From Cristatella mucedo (lineage: Eukaryota > Bryozoa > Phylactolaemata > Cristatellidae), in assembly GCA_009760855.2 (NCBI GenBank), contig WPIO01000009.1:3717001-3781000 (forward strand): a stretch of DNA of 64,000 nt, read 5' to 3'. A program made the translations under genes and the position numbers. Shown here piece after piece: positions 1-12,100 of the stretch. Below the pieces are notes generated by a model, which was not told the DNA's origin, made no database searches, and was given only the letters and a program-made list of their open reading frames with translations. Within the stretch, counting starts at the first letter, position 1. Each line of letters opens with the position of its first letter.

Positions 1-530
1 TGCATATAAAAAATGCCGTGCCGAAAGACTACAGGTTGGCATGCCGGAATCGCTTGCTTGGATTTTGCAACTCAAGCTCTCCGGCCCACGACTTCACAGC
101 CCTGTATTTTCAGTTATATTCACAGCACTACAAAGAGGTGTGTTTCCTGTAGCCTATGCTGTGGGCAATGTACGGTCAGGAATTATGTTCCGAATAAGGT
201 TTTTGCAAACCCAGATTCGAGCGAATGCTTGGAACCATAGACGTAGCCAGCACTAAGCCATGGAAAAGGGAAGAACTTGACCTTGCCACAGACACCCTAT
301 CATAAGAAGGCTGAAGGGGTGTGCTAAAAGCAAGCTGCCCTGTATGACCATTCGGATCAGGTCAAAGGGGGCCGGAGCCACTTGCTCCCCTTTCTTATAG
401 CTACACTCTGAAGCTGGTGTTTACAATATACAAACATATTACGATATGGTTTAACCCTGCTTTTCAAAATCCATAAGTCGAAAAACTAAAGAGTGCTCTC
501 ACTTTTAAAATACATCATTCACAAGAACCC
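1..530. other. no recognisable gene or repeat
   Basis: I see only short chance reading frames here and no splice-flanked conserved exon, tRNA-like box or repeat shared with the rest of the window. Confidence 0.4.
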
Positions 531-905
531 ATTAACGGAGGATGCCACGAAAATAGCTTTAAAGAAATTGATCAAGCAATCAAATATTTGTTAAGGATAC
601 CGTTCAAATGAGAAACGTGTTAAAACTGAGATCGGAAGTTCAGAAGACTTCCTAATAAAAGAAAAATATTATTATCCAAACCATGTCTAACTCGAATGTA
701 AACCGGAAGCAAGACAACTACAAATAAAAAATACCGATCTCTGCATCCTATGTGACTTTTATCTCCTCTTGTTGAACCTCGGCAGATCGAAGTATACGTG
801 TGAAGCTTGTTGAAGTACATGCACACAACTTCTCTGATTAGTCTGATATTTTTTTGCTATACATATCCACGATGGCGGAAAATAAAGCTCCATGGCGTTT
901 GGCAT
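531..905 (+). mobile_element. fold-back element, incomplete copy 1
   Basis: The stretch from about 540 to 840 matches, with scattered differences, the left arm of the fold-back element at 39,424-40,322. Shared pieces include the segments around aagttcagaagacttcc and ggatgtaaaccggaag-like blocks. The stretch 850-900 (catatccacgatggcgg) is the reverse complement of the centre of the 39.4-kb copy. Most of the right arm is missing. No protein is encoded. Confidence 0.6.
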
Positions 906-962
906 ATAAGAAGCATCTGAATAGAGATTAAGTTCGCTTAAGTGTCTATACAAATGAATTAT
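895..962 (+). repeat. SINE-A / L2-type tail fragment
   Basis: The text from gcatctgaatagagatta to caaatgaattat resembles the 3' tail of the SINE at 15,270-15,430 and of the L2 LINEs. Only the tail is present. Confidence 0.5.
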
Positions 963-2705
963 ATGACAGCAGCCACCTGACAGGCGAATGAACAGCAGGC
1001 TCCAAATCGGATGTAAGCTACATCAGCAAGCTCTGAGCTTCGGCTGGCTCCATCAACGTGTCGCTGTCTCAGCATTAACAAACACCGTGGCTAAGATACT
1101 GTTTTTTGCATCCTCGCGGAGAAAATCGATATCCTTCAGAATCCTGCTGGCCGTTCAGAATATTTCAGAATAGCGGTCGGCTTTCGGGTGGGTGCGGCGA
1201 TGTGCGAATACATCTATAGCGCATGCGAACTGGGTTGCTCCCGCCTGCGCGAGGTGACGTGCGCGCAAGCGGAACGCGCGTCACGCCAAAAAAACTGCGC
1301 TAACACACACGCAGCCTCGGCTGCCACCAAGCGCGTGTGAAAACTACAGTGACGACATCGAAGCGCACTTAGTCGAACGCGAGAATCGACCACGGTCGAG
1401 TGGCCGCCGGCCCCGAGCTTCGGAAAAAATAGTGCTCGCCTGCTCGCGCTGTGCAGCTTCACCACAACTCCTTTGCTATTCGCGAGCAATCGCGCCATTA
1501 TACCTGCGACAGCATGCAAGCTGCCTCCCTTTAGCTTACTGCAGCATTCGCGCAGAAAAAACGTCGAGGATCTCCGAACGATGTGAACACCGTGGCACTG
1601 CTCCACCTCGGCCCGTTGCCGCCCGCTGCCGCCCGCTGCGACAAACTTTGCTCACAGAAGCCTGGAAAAATATGCATAAAACTTACTGGACATATTTTTC
1701 CTGACCATCGTAGGCAATTTCAGTAACGGTACTTTCCAGAAGCGCCTCAACGGACACCTTGGGGACGCCGAGGGCCATAGCGGCGCTGTTGAGGAAAAAT
1801 TGAACCGCTGAAGTGCGGAAGGTCGCCAAGGCCGGGTCTCCCTCAATGGCCCATGGCCTATGTTCGTGCAGGATTCGACCCCCGCCGAGCGGGCCTGTAA
1901 AGAGCTCAAAATTTGGTTGGCTGGTGACTTTGTGTTTTCAGCCGTTCAATTTAGAACCCGTTTGTGGCTGATTTATGGTTTTTGTAGTTTGTGAGTCAAT
2001 GCTATTTAGTGCCTTGCTATTCCCACTACGGCTAGTTCATGGCCTCGAGTTATTTATGGCCCAGCAGAGTTTATGGCACTGCTGTTGGCTTATTAGCCGT
2101 TGCGATGTATGGCGGGGATTTTTAAGTAACGGCCTGAAGAGGCCATGTGGTTACGACGAGGATGCTGAGTAGTGCGGTCGTGTATTAACCCCCAGGAGTC
2201 CATGTGAATGCACGTCTCCTGGACCCCGTTTCGGTTTCGGCGTGGCGTCGTCTACTTGCGGTTTGGAGACCATCGAACTACACCGTTTACGTTGCTGACT
2301 GAATTCCGATTCCTCTAGTTTGCAGGGGACGCTTGCAGACAGCCTCACATTCGCTCTTTCGAAAATATAAAGCAAAAGTGTGCGGGAAGCTAAATCCCTA
2401 GACTGCGGTCGCGTTATTTTTCGAGAAAATTTTTCGAGGGTTTCTGGAAGTGGAAATGGATGCCTTTCTGGACTCATTTGGAATGATCGAAGGACCACAG
2501 AGCTGTCTCTTTGAAAAATAGCGTTCCAGAAGCACATGTGTGCTGGAATAGTTTTCTTTCAAAACATGCGTCCGCAATGCCGCAGCCGGTCTGAAGCCTT
2601 CAGCTAATGGCTTAAAACCCTACACTTGAGCTATGTAGTCACCGTAGAGCCTTAATCCGTTTCCTTTTAAAATATAAAATGTACTGTTTAGTGTTCGCCT
2701 GCGGC
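963..2705. other. unassigned stretch with a CpG-rich patch
   Basis: Bases about 1,170-1,660 are rich in CG dinucleotides (cgcgcaagcggaacgcgcg and neighbours), unlike the flanks, which could mark a promoter-type island. No conserved exon was recognised on either side. A 128-codon minus-strand frame at 2,151-2,537 has no recognisable domain and no clear splice or start context. Confidence 0.3.
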
Positions 2706-2880
2706 TTCTGCTGTGGTAATTAGCTAAGCGCCTTGACATATAGGTACATGCCTCACCTGTGGCCAATAATTAAGCTATAAAAGTTGAGAGTAGTAAATGA
2801 GAGTCTCGTTTGCTGTGCACGTGCACCCGCTGTGTCTCCGTGAGACTCCCGCTAGAACAGCCGCCACCAGAGCCACTGTT
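2706..2880 (+). repeat. LTR-like repeat S1 (shortened copy)
   Basis: It starts near tgctgtggtaattagc and contains a TATA-like box (ctataaaag, near 2,775) followed about 20 bp later by gagagtctcgtttgc and ctccgtgagactcc, and it ends near gagccactg. The same order of blocks recurs at 3,408-3,903 and 5,105-5,370. The TATA-like box followed by a conserved end suggests solo LTRs of an unknown retrotransposon. The exact ends are uncertain. Confidence 0.5.
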
Positions 2881-3041
2881 ATGCAGTAGTTGTTCTCGAA
2901 TTTGTAATTTCTTGAGTGCGAGTGGAGGGCATACCGTGAGGCATGGGTCGAAACGTCGTGCGGATCTACGGCTTTGCCGCTGCGGCCGCGATCTGTCTAC
3001 CATCCAGGGACAGTCAAATTAGATACGTTCTGCACAGTTTC

Positions 3042-3150
3042 TAATAATAATAATAATAATGATAATAATAACAATAATACATTTGTGTAGAGCCCTCATA
3101 GAACTCTATCTCTTTCTAGGCACTTTACATTTGCTGCAAAAGCATAATAT
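3042..3150 (-). mobile_element. L2-like LINE, 3' tail only
   Basis: Read on the minus strand, this is the conserved L2 end: aaagtgcctagaaagagat, a ttctatgagggc-type block, then an (ATT)n-like run. It is severely 5' truncated. Confidence 0.7.
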
Positions 3151-3407
3151 TGTTATCATACCGCAGTTTCGACAACGAAAAGAAGCACTTCGCAAGGCGA
3201 AATAACAATCAATCAGATGCTTTGAGTGGTAACACATGCATTTAAATGCATATTTACATGCCTCTGAGCTATAGCGTATTAGCAATAATAACGATAATGA
3301 GATGTCATTTGCATTTAAATATTAAAGAACTTAATCACTATTGGGATGCTTTACAGCTCACTGCGTGAGAATCAAAACCCAAGGAGCATTTTTGCGTGAG
3401 CCAGCTG

Positions 3408-3903
3408 CTGCTGCTGTTGTAATTAGCACACCGTCCGGCTATTAATATATGCCCCACTTGCAGCAGGTGGTTGAGCAGTTGACTCGGCGAAGCATACGGC
3501 CTTTGATGTAAGTGATGTTGCACGCAGCAGCTACAGTCCTCCAACTGTGATGATTCTGCCAGCTCACATCTATTTATCGCAGCATTTCGTGGGTCCCTGC
3601 GATTCGTCCTTAATGTGCTTATGCGTGCTGACACTGCACGTCACCTCAAACCATTTCATTCTTGTTGTTTATTGAGCATGCTTCCATTAACCATTCGATC
3701 GTGCTTCTTTTGAAGCAAACGTGAAGTGCCTAGAAAGAGATGGAGTTCTCTGAGGGTGCCATATAAAATGCAATATCATTATCCTTATTATTATTATATA
3801 CGTGCCCGTGAGGACAATAAACAGTGAGTCTCGTTTATCGCTCACGTCCACTCTTGTGCCTTCGTGAGACTCCTAAGATCTGCCGCAGCCGGAGCCACAG
3901 TTA
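3408..3903 (+). repeat. LTR-like repeat S2, split by an L2 end
   Basis: The left part (about 3,412-3,570) matches 5,111-5,265, including ccccacttgcagcaggtgg and gttgagcagttgactcgg. The right part (3,801-3,903) matches 5,270-5,370, including gtgagtctcgttt and cttcgtgagactcc. The L2 fragment 3,571-3,800 sits between them at the position where S3 is continuous, so S2 is older than that L2 insertion. Confidence 0.6.
3571..3800 (+). mobile_element. L2-like LINE 3' end inserted in S2
   Basis: It begins at tctatttatcgcagcattt, the C-terminal end of the L2 reading frame, and passes through gtgggtccctgcgattcgtcc, gtgcctagaaagagatgg and an att-rich tail. It matches the ends of the copies at 62,905-63,935 and 23,030-23,652. 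Confidence 0.75.
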
Positions 3904-4183
3904 TAGAACGCATACATGGTATCAAGCATGCAAATGCAACACAAGTATCGAGGTTAAGCCAGTAGGCTAGCACTCCCAAGAAGTCACTCAGGGCAACCGA
4001 TTTGTAAGACCTCCGTTTAGTAGCTTGCCCCGAATCATGCAGAGATAAGCAAACAAAGCACAGAGGAATAAAAAAAAAGTCAGATTAACCAGGTGCAGGC
4101 AAAGCTGACCAGGACAGAAACGTCTCTAGCTCAGAATTAAATGATGCAAAAGTTATTGCAGGAGGAGGCCGTAGCTGGAAGGA

Positions 4184-5095
4184 CTAATAATAATAACAAT
4201 AATAATAATAATAATAACGGTAATGCATTTGATAAAGCGCCCTCAGAGAACACAATCTCTGTCTAGGCACTTTACATGCTGCAAGCGAAGCACGATCGAG
4301 TGGTTAGTTTGCTCAATAAACAACAAGAATAACAATTAGAAGTGTCGTGCACAGGGTCAGCATGCAAATATGGTTAGTGGCAGCATACACAGTGTCATCA
4401 TGGATAAGCACATATAGGACGAATCACAGGGACCCACTAAATGCCGTGATAAATAGATGCGTTTTTAGTTTCTTTTTATATTTGGACAAGTCAGGAGATG
4501 TCATGACGCAAGTCGAGAGTGAGTTCCAGGCTTTGGGAGCAAGCGAACTAATGGCGAAGTCTCCAAAGGATTAGAAAGCTTCACACTGTCAATACACACC
4601 AATTGAAAATCAGATTGCCAAGAGATTCCAGTTTAGTAAGGCGGACGGCCAGAAAACTGGAAGCCAAGGAGCGGGTGGAGCGAGATCGCTCTGCTGGAGC
4701 AAGGCTATCGGAATGGAAGGCTGGTGCAAGAGGATGAGGTAACCTGCAAGCTAATTTCAGGGATTTCGATAGGCAGACACAGACGCTTAGGCAGAAGTGG
4801 AGCAACGCTCCAGCTACTCCAACGACCAGCCAGCCCGATTGAGCAACTGAGTAAATTCGATGCATGATAGGGAGCGAGTGAAGCTCAGACAGAAGTGGTG
4901 TGATGAGGCAGCTATGCGGTTGACGACCAATTTGACGCATTTCCGAGTTTTGCACGAATAGCAGTCGATTAAGAAAGCAGGCCGAGAGTAATAGAAGTTG
5001 CAATAATCTAGACGCAATATGACAGACGCGTGAACTAGTTGGACTGTCCCACTGTTGTCTAAGCAGGCACCGACTTTGGCGATGTTCCTTATGTT
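4184..5095 (-). mobile_element. L2-like LINE, decayed copy
   Basis: On the minus strand the 3' hairpin and (ATT)n tail (4,184-4,265) are preceded by the 3' untranslated part and a broken reverse-transcriptase C-terminal region (about 4,560-5,095) with traces such as LDYCNFYYS and IRNIAKVGACLD. The family sequence at these points is LDFCNSLL and LNNIAKIRACLD. Several stops and frameshifts make it inactive. Confidence 0.7.
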
Positions 5096-5104
5096 GTGTG
5101 CGCC

Positions 5105-5370
5105 CGCTTCTGCTATTGCAATTAGTGCAGCAGCATTGGCCACTAATGCATGCCCCACCTGCAACAGGTGGTTGAGCAATTGACTCGGTGCAGCTTCCTG
5201 CCTTTGATGTAAGCATATGGCCCACCACAGATGTACTCCCTTATATGTGGTGAGTCAGCCAGCTCGTATATGTATGCACTGAGAGGATAAAGATCGAGTC
5301 TCGTTTGCCACTCACGTCCGTGCTGCGTCTCCCTGAGACTCCACTAGCGCTGCTGCCGCCCGAGCCGCAC
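5105..5370 (+). repeat. LTR-like repeat S3 (uninterrupted copy)
   Basis: The copy runs from about tgctattgcaattagtgc to gagccgcacc. It contains the internal blocks of S2 without the L2 insertion, so it can serve as the reference for the family. No internal coding region of the parent element was found nearby. The family could be solo LTRs, but no target duplication was confirmed. Confidence 0.5.
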
Positions 5371-6069
5371 CAATACAACACTTAGCTGAAAGAAAGCCGA
5401 CTTGAGAGAGGAGGCAATACGCCCACGGGTTACCAGCCAGAAAAAACAAGCGTGACTTATTGATATTTCTGAGCATTGCAGAGATTTCGTTATAATAGAA
5501 ATCTCAATTTCAACTGCAGAGCGATCTGAGGCCGTCTACAGGGGAACCGAATGGCAAACAATTACTTTAGCTTCGAACCCGGAAACTCGATCCCGGTACC
5601 TAGATCCCAGAACCCCTGGGCTACCGGTTCAGAGGCGACCGCCAGTCGAAAAAAGTCAGCTCGAAGGCTAAATTAGTTTCGGAATGAACCGGTTACTCGG
5701 AGGTCGCAGGGTCGTTAGCCACTCGCGGCTAGCTTCTGCATCGGCTTTTGGTCCCGATGCAGACTGCCTCCGCTCGCTCTGTCGCTCGAAACGTTGTATT
5801 ATTGCTATCGTTACGCAATTTCAGCAATGAAACTATATTATTAATACCAAACATGAATAAAGTGAGCCGATAGCGCGTACCGCTCTTAGTTGTACAGAAT
5901 CTATATTTTTATAACTCGCGGACAGCAGTACACATACATCTACGCTAGGTCGGGAGTGCCAGCCACTTCCGGACGGTAGGTGGACAACGCCGCTGCACGC
6001 GAGCCATCGTCGGGGCGCATCTCTGCGCACCGGATTGGTTCAGTGACGGCGCGCAGGGACGCAACGAAA
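5371..6069 (+). promoter_or_regulatory. upstream region and probable 5' UTR of EXD3
   Basis: No coding feature is visible. The last 150 bases become GC-rich (cgtcggggcgcatctctgcg) and lead into the EXD3 start codon. No TATA box is obvious. The transcription start cannot be fixed from sequence alone. Confidence 0.35.
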
Positions 6070-6124
6070 ATGGCGGGAGCCAGCGGCGACCCGCTTGACT
6101 ATAGCGCCGACGGTCTCTTTGCTG
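6070..6124 (+). CDS. EXD3: EXD3 exon 1
   Basis: It encodes MAGASGDPLDYSADGLFA plus one base and ends at a good donor (gtaaga). The acceptor at 6,231 is chosen because it is the only nearby AG that restores the long downstream frame. It has a fair tttccatcacgaag context. Confidence 0.75.
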
Positions 6125-9100
6125 GTAAGAGGGGCTGGCGGCGCGGCATTGCACGCATAGCAGCGAGGCGGCGGCTTGAGCGGAGCAGTGACTGCCAGCC
6201 AATGCGTTCGAACGAATTTCCATCACGAAGGATGCGCCAGCTTATCCGATTCGACCGCTGGCCAGCGGCAGCTGGAAGCTACGCTGGACGAGCGCTACGC
6301 CTCGTCGCTCGCGAAGATTGAAGCGCTGTGGCGGGCCCGAGCCTCCGGAGAGCAGATGCGAGCGGCCGTGCACGAGTGCCTGAGCGAGTGCGACGACCCG
6401 TACGAGGCGGCCGTGTATTTGGTGGAAAACTGCTCGGACTTGGCCGTCAGGAAGGCGAACACCTTGGCGTGCACGCTCGCCAGGGACGTGGAGAAGTGGA
6501 CCGTCGCCAACGGCGACGACGGTAGCCGGCGGCTGCCGAAGCAGCACCGGCTATCGAGCGAGCTCTTGGAGAGGGCGTTCGACGTCGCCACGCGTCACCA
6601 CCTGTACCTGTTCGATGCCATGTGCGGCCTCATGGACTTCAGAGCGCACGCGGCCGACCTCGTCGACCGCGTCGATTGCCTGGTGGACGCCGCAGCCGCA
6701 GCCGGCGGCAGCGAGCTGGTCTCGGCTTGCCAGCTGGTGCTCAAGCTGGGCCTGCAGCAGCGCTTCCGGCTGGCCGTCTTCGCGGTCCCGCTGATTGCCC
6801 AGGACCGGGTGAACGTGCTCGAGCAGTACGTCGACGACGTGCCCGCGCTGCAGGTCGAACTAGTCTCGCTGTTCGACGAGCTGTGCCGGCCGCCGTCGGA
6901 CGAGCTGCTGCAGAGCGGGACCACTGCAGCAGCCGGCAAGCTGCAGGATCGAACTGCCGGCGCGAGCCTGCAGAAGCTGCAGAAGCGCGTGCTGGCCAAG
7001 CACGGTCTGAGGCTGATGAAAAAGTACGGCGTCTCGCCCGAGTCGTGCCAGCACGTTTTGGACTACCACGGCACCATGAGCTTGGGCTTCCTCTTTCGCC
7101 GACACTTTGTGGAGCAGAGCATGTCTCGCGAGGCGTTCTGCGAGCTGCTGGCCGTCGCCGCCGGCGGTCGACAGCGGCTGCTCAAAGAAGCCCTGTCTCA
7201 GCTGTTCACGCGCAGGGAGATTGAGCTGGCCGCGCTGTGGGCGCGGCACTGGCGCATGTCGAGCACTAGGCAAGTCACTGCTCGCTGTCGTTTGCTCGCA
7301 GCCGCTTACTTGCTTGCCTCTGCTCTCTACCCCTCCCTACCCCTCCCTACCCCTCCCCCTCGGGAGCTGCACGGCGATTACTCACGTTCGTTGGCTGCAC
7401 GCTCGCTCGTGCGCTCTGCATGCCTGGCCGCGTTGGAGCCAGTGCTTCTTGTCAGGCCGCGAGTTGAGTGCAGTCGAACGGATTCACTGCCGCCACTCGG
7501 GATTCCCTCGAGCACCGACCCGGAGACCGGGAGGGGGGTTGCTGGATCGTTCCGTGCTGGAGGCGACAGTTTTCTGCACTCAGTCTCACGACCAGATGGC
7601 CTCTGGTCGTGCTGTATTTCAAAGTGCTGGCCTGCCTTTCTTGTCGGGTGGCCGAAATGCCTGGCGACAGCAAGCAGACTGCGACCGAGCCGTTCCCGAT
7701 TCGTGTTGTCTGCAGTCTCGGTCGAGCTGTTGTCACCGAAAACGTTTGACAGTCGTCGGTGCCATTTCTACCAAAGGGATTCGGTTTCTTAGGGGGCCAG
7801 ACAAATGTATTATCATTATGTCTGTCTTGCCGCTTGCGTTCGGCAGAGGGGTTGTGTTAATAGATAGCTCCCTTTGACAGGCTATAGTTAGCGACTCTCA
7901 CACGAGGACTGTTTTCTATTGTGGGGTTAAGGTATAATTTTAGTGATTCCTGTGATAATAACTTGTTTGTCGTTGTGGGTGCACTTTTTTCCCAAAACTC
8001 CGGCTGCCTTTGTCTCTCTGGACGTGCTAGGTCATCATTGGGCGTCACGTAGGTTGTCTGACCCGACTCTGTGTATATCCATTGTCGTGGTATCTGGGCT
8101 CAATTCTTGACATCTTTTCGAATGTGTAATGCTATATATGTCTTCTTGCTATGCATGCACTCGAAATTGAGCCGTGTGGCTCCTTCCCATAGTGAGATTT
8201 CCTGGTCACCACTTTTGGCACTACTCACTAGCCACTTAAGCTCTGATTCATTGGTAACTGCCAGACCTGAACCAGTGACAGAAGCACGAGAGTATCAAAC
8301 ATCAATTGCCAAGGCCTCGATCTCGAATCTGCTTCCCTAGTTTCCGGTAGTGACTCGCTTATAATAATAGTAATACATTTGTATAGCACCCTCAGAGAGC
8401 TGAAACCCTTTCTAGGTACTTTACAGATGCCGTATAGAAAGCATTATCGAATGACTAATGGTAATATCCGCAAGCAGTAGGCAGCCTGGATTGAATTCTG
8501 TCGAGCTACCTTCGTCACGAGCTAGTCCGTCGTGCAGTAGTAAATGCTCTGCAGGGCCTTTTTGTTAAGATTGCCGAGCAAGTACTAAAGCTTTCAACTG
8601 CCTGCCACCACCGAGTGATAGGGCCCGACCCGGGCTCATTGCCAACTTCATTTCGCCCGAGGTCAGAGGAGAAGCTCCGCTTTCGTTTCTCGATGCCAGT
8701 GCGCCAGGCTCTGTGCCGCTCCATCTCCTGTTGCTTGAGCATTGTCTCTATTGGTTGAGAGGTTTTATAGTACCTGCTAGTGTAAAGCACCCTGTCTCCC
8801 CCTCCTTCTGCTAGCTTTGCTAAGCGCTGCAGAATGTGTAGGCCATGACACGCCGAGGCCTACTAAATGGAATCCTCTTTGCGTGTTCATCTCGTACTGT
8901 AATACAAAGTTAGGGGCGAAGCGCTCACTGAAGTGGGAGAAGTAGCTGAGTGCGTTCTGTATCATCGTGAGAGAACTGGTATCCGCAGCCAATGACTTAG
9001 CAAGCCCGAAGCTGATGACTGGGTAGCAGCATCGGTGTACACTAATGAGGCACCACTTCATGAGGCTTCGAGCACCTGTTTGCCTAGGTGGTGCACCACG

Positions 9101-12100
9101 TGCTGCCACCTCTGTCGACCATCTTGCTTCCTGCGACCTACTCGTTCACGTACGTTCAGACGATGTCTGCCCAAGCAAGTAGTGCTCCAGTCTGTTTTTT
9201 GTTCGACTTCTCGGGAGAATCAGATGGCTTGTCTTGTCTGCGGCAAACCTGTCTGTGACCGTTTCAATCATCGTAATTGGTGATCTCGTGTGCGTTCGGC
9301 GGCCGTCCTTTGAATGTTCCCAGTCTTTTATCGTGTATTATGTCAATGCCTTGCCTCAATGCTTGGCGCTGTGATATGGTGACGCCAGAGGTTCGCGTCG
9401 GCGGCACTTAACCTGCGTTGCCTGCTGCATGCTTTCCGCTGCAGCTTGCCGGCCGAGGTCGCTGCAGCTGTGCGAGCTCTGCCTGCGGCGGATTGCGAAT
9501 GGTGGTCCACAGTTTGTCCACCGAAATCGATGGAGCTTCAGGTGAAGAGCAACGACAGTGCCTCTTCCGAGTACTATGCCTCAGTTCTGCCCTTTTCAGA
9601 GGTCGAGATGGTGGACACCGTGCAGGCCTACCGTGCCTGCATTGCTGCCATAATTGCCGTGAGTAAAGCAAGGGTGCATGGTCTTGCCGGCGGCATTAGC
9701 CCACAGTCCAAGTCTCACTTCTGCCCTGCTCGCTTGCCAGCAACTTTTGGTCGTTAGTACCTCGGCTGTCTTGCAGCCTGAGGTGACAAAGATCTGTTCC
9801 TAACGTCATTATGGAGCAGCCTCTGCAGTCCGAAGTAGTCGCAGAATATTTAGCTTGCGTTTTGCTGCTGCTTCAGACCTGTCGAGTCAGCAGTAATCGC
9901 ATCGGCTTCTCCAATCTCTGCTTGCATCTGACTTGACTGCATGTGATGGCTCGTGGCGGCCGTGCCCCGTGGCCCACATTTCGGCATGTGCGCATGCGAC
10001 TGCGATGCTGGTGGCTAAGAAGAAGCAAACCAATGACCGACCTGTGTAGAGGGCGCTGCCATCCATTGTTGAGAGTGCCGTGCTTCAGAGCCATCATCGA
10101 TTGCATAAGCAGCTCTTCCTGTAGTGTGCACTCGTGTGCGTGCGTGCACTGCTGTAGAGAGAATGCAGATTCGTCTACCAAAGTGCCTGCCTGCGTTTTA
10201 GCCTTTGTGCACAGCCTCATGGCTGGGGGTAGAGTTGAGGTGCAAGCATGTGCTTGCCCTTGACCTCTGCGACCCTGCGTTTCTTCCACTAAAGTGGGAC
10301 TGCCCAGCTGCTCGGACTTGAAGAATAAATAGCATGCAAAGGGAAGAGAGTTAGTATTATAAGGACCTGAAAATCTCGAGATATGTTCACTTATCATACA
10401 ATCAGTGGCAAAGCGATTCTTGCAATTTTGCCACAGCCGCTCTGGGAGCCACTCTCTTTAGGATAAGAAGAGGATTTTCTACGATGCCATGCATATTAAA
10501 GTTTCGCAAAGTGTGGGAAAATAGTGAAGCCGACAGAACCACCCGCTGTCGGTGTCTGTACGATTAGGAGGGCATCATGCTGCTACGATTCTTCATGACC
10601 TTTTTCAACTCACTTGCAGCATGTATTGATGACATCTGCACATGGATGGCAGCAAATTTTCTAAAACTAAATGATGATAAAACAAACTTACTAGTTATGG
10701 GAAAACCCAGTGTGATTCACAAATTGGAAAGGCTGACGCTCAAAATTGGCTCTGCCAGCATATCTCCAGTTGAATCAGCTCGAAATCTAGGTGTCATATT
10801 CCAAAGCGACCTCTCGTTAGACGACCATATCAGCTCCACAGTCAAATCTGCCTAATTTCAGCTACATAACATTGCTAAAATTCGGGCTTGTTTAGATAAG
10901 GATACCACATCTAAGTTGGTCCATGCATTCGTGACATCCCGTCTCGACTTCGGCAACTCACTGCTCGCTGGCTTACCGGCATGTGCGATCAGGCGATTGC
11001 AGCTGGTGCAAAACTCTGCAGCTTGGCTTGTCTGTCGTGAGCGTCGCAGTTGCCACATTACTCCACTTCTCGCCGACCTGCACGGGCAATCCAGTCAAGC
11101 AACGGATGGACTTCGAGGTTTTGTCGCTCACTTTTAGGTCATTTCATTCTTTGGCTCCAGCCTATCTCTCAGATATACTCCCCCATCAGGCCAAGTACCA
11201 CCGGCTTTTCGGAATCCAACAGTCTAGAAATACCTCGTACAAACCTCAAATCCTTTGGAGACCGTGCATTTAGTTCGTATGCTCCCAATGCCTGGAACTC
11301 CCTCCCGACCTGCGTCAGAACATCCCCTGACCTGATCACATTTAAAAAGAACTTAAAACACACCTATTTACTACACAGCATTCAGTGGGTCCCTGTGATT
11401 CGCTCTTCATGTGCTTATGCGTGCTGACACTGTGCATGCTACCACTTACCACATTTGCATGCTGACCCTGTGCATGTCACCCCTAACCATGTTATTCATT
11501 TTGTTTGTTTATCAAGCATGATTTTACTCACCATTCAATTGCATTTCCCTTTGCAGCAAATGTAAAGCGCTTAGAGAGATATTGAGTTCTCTGAGGGCGC
11601 TGTATCAAGTGCATTATTATTATTATTATTATCCACCTAGACATGCAGCCACCAGCTTCCACGATGTCTCTTCTGCTGTAGCACTACGCAGAGCTCGAAT
11701 TTTACTGTACAGTTCGCCAGTTGATGCAGACCGAACAGCTGCCTCAGCCGCCTGTTGATGAAGACCCGTAAATGGTCTATGAGTTCAGATCTGGTGACTG
11801 GCTGGGCCAATGCATCAGCACAAAGCAGGATTAGTCAAAAAGGTGCTTCAATGACCTGACAATTTGCTTAGGGTTGCAGCTAATGCGGCGTCGTTTATGC
11901 AAGAAGCCAGCTCACTTACTGCTTTGGTCACTAATACGTCTTAAAGTTATGCTTTTAGCTTAGAGTGTAGGAATTTCGGTATTTTGTTTAGAGGCTGTAT
12001 TTTTGGTTTTACTATTTAAGATTTAGTGGACTTTTTTTTTAGGTTTTTTGGGTTTGTGTGTCGGTGTTTAGTGTTTAGGTTTTAGGGAGAAACTGTAAGT

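Noticed and set aside
2151-2537. 128-codon minus-strand frame
   Set aside because: There is no domain, no clear start or splice context, and no second exon.
7270-7792. extension of EXD3 exon 2 to the stop at 7,792
   Set aside because: The sequence becomes low-complexity and loses family likeness at the GC donor, and exon 3 fits in phase from that donor.
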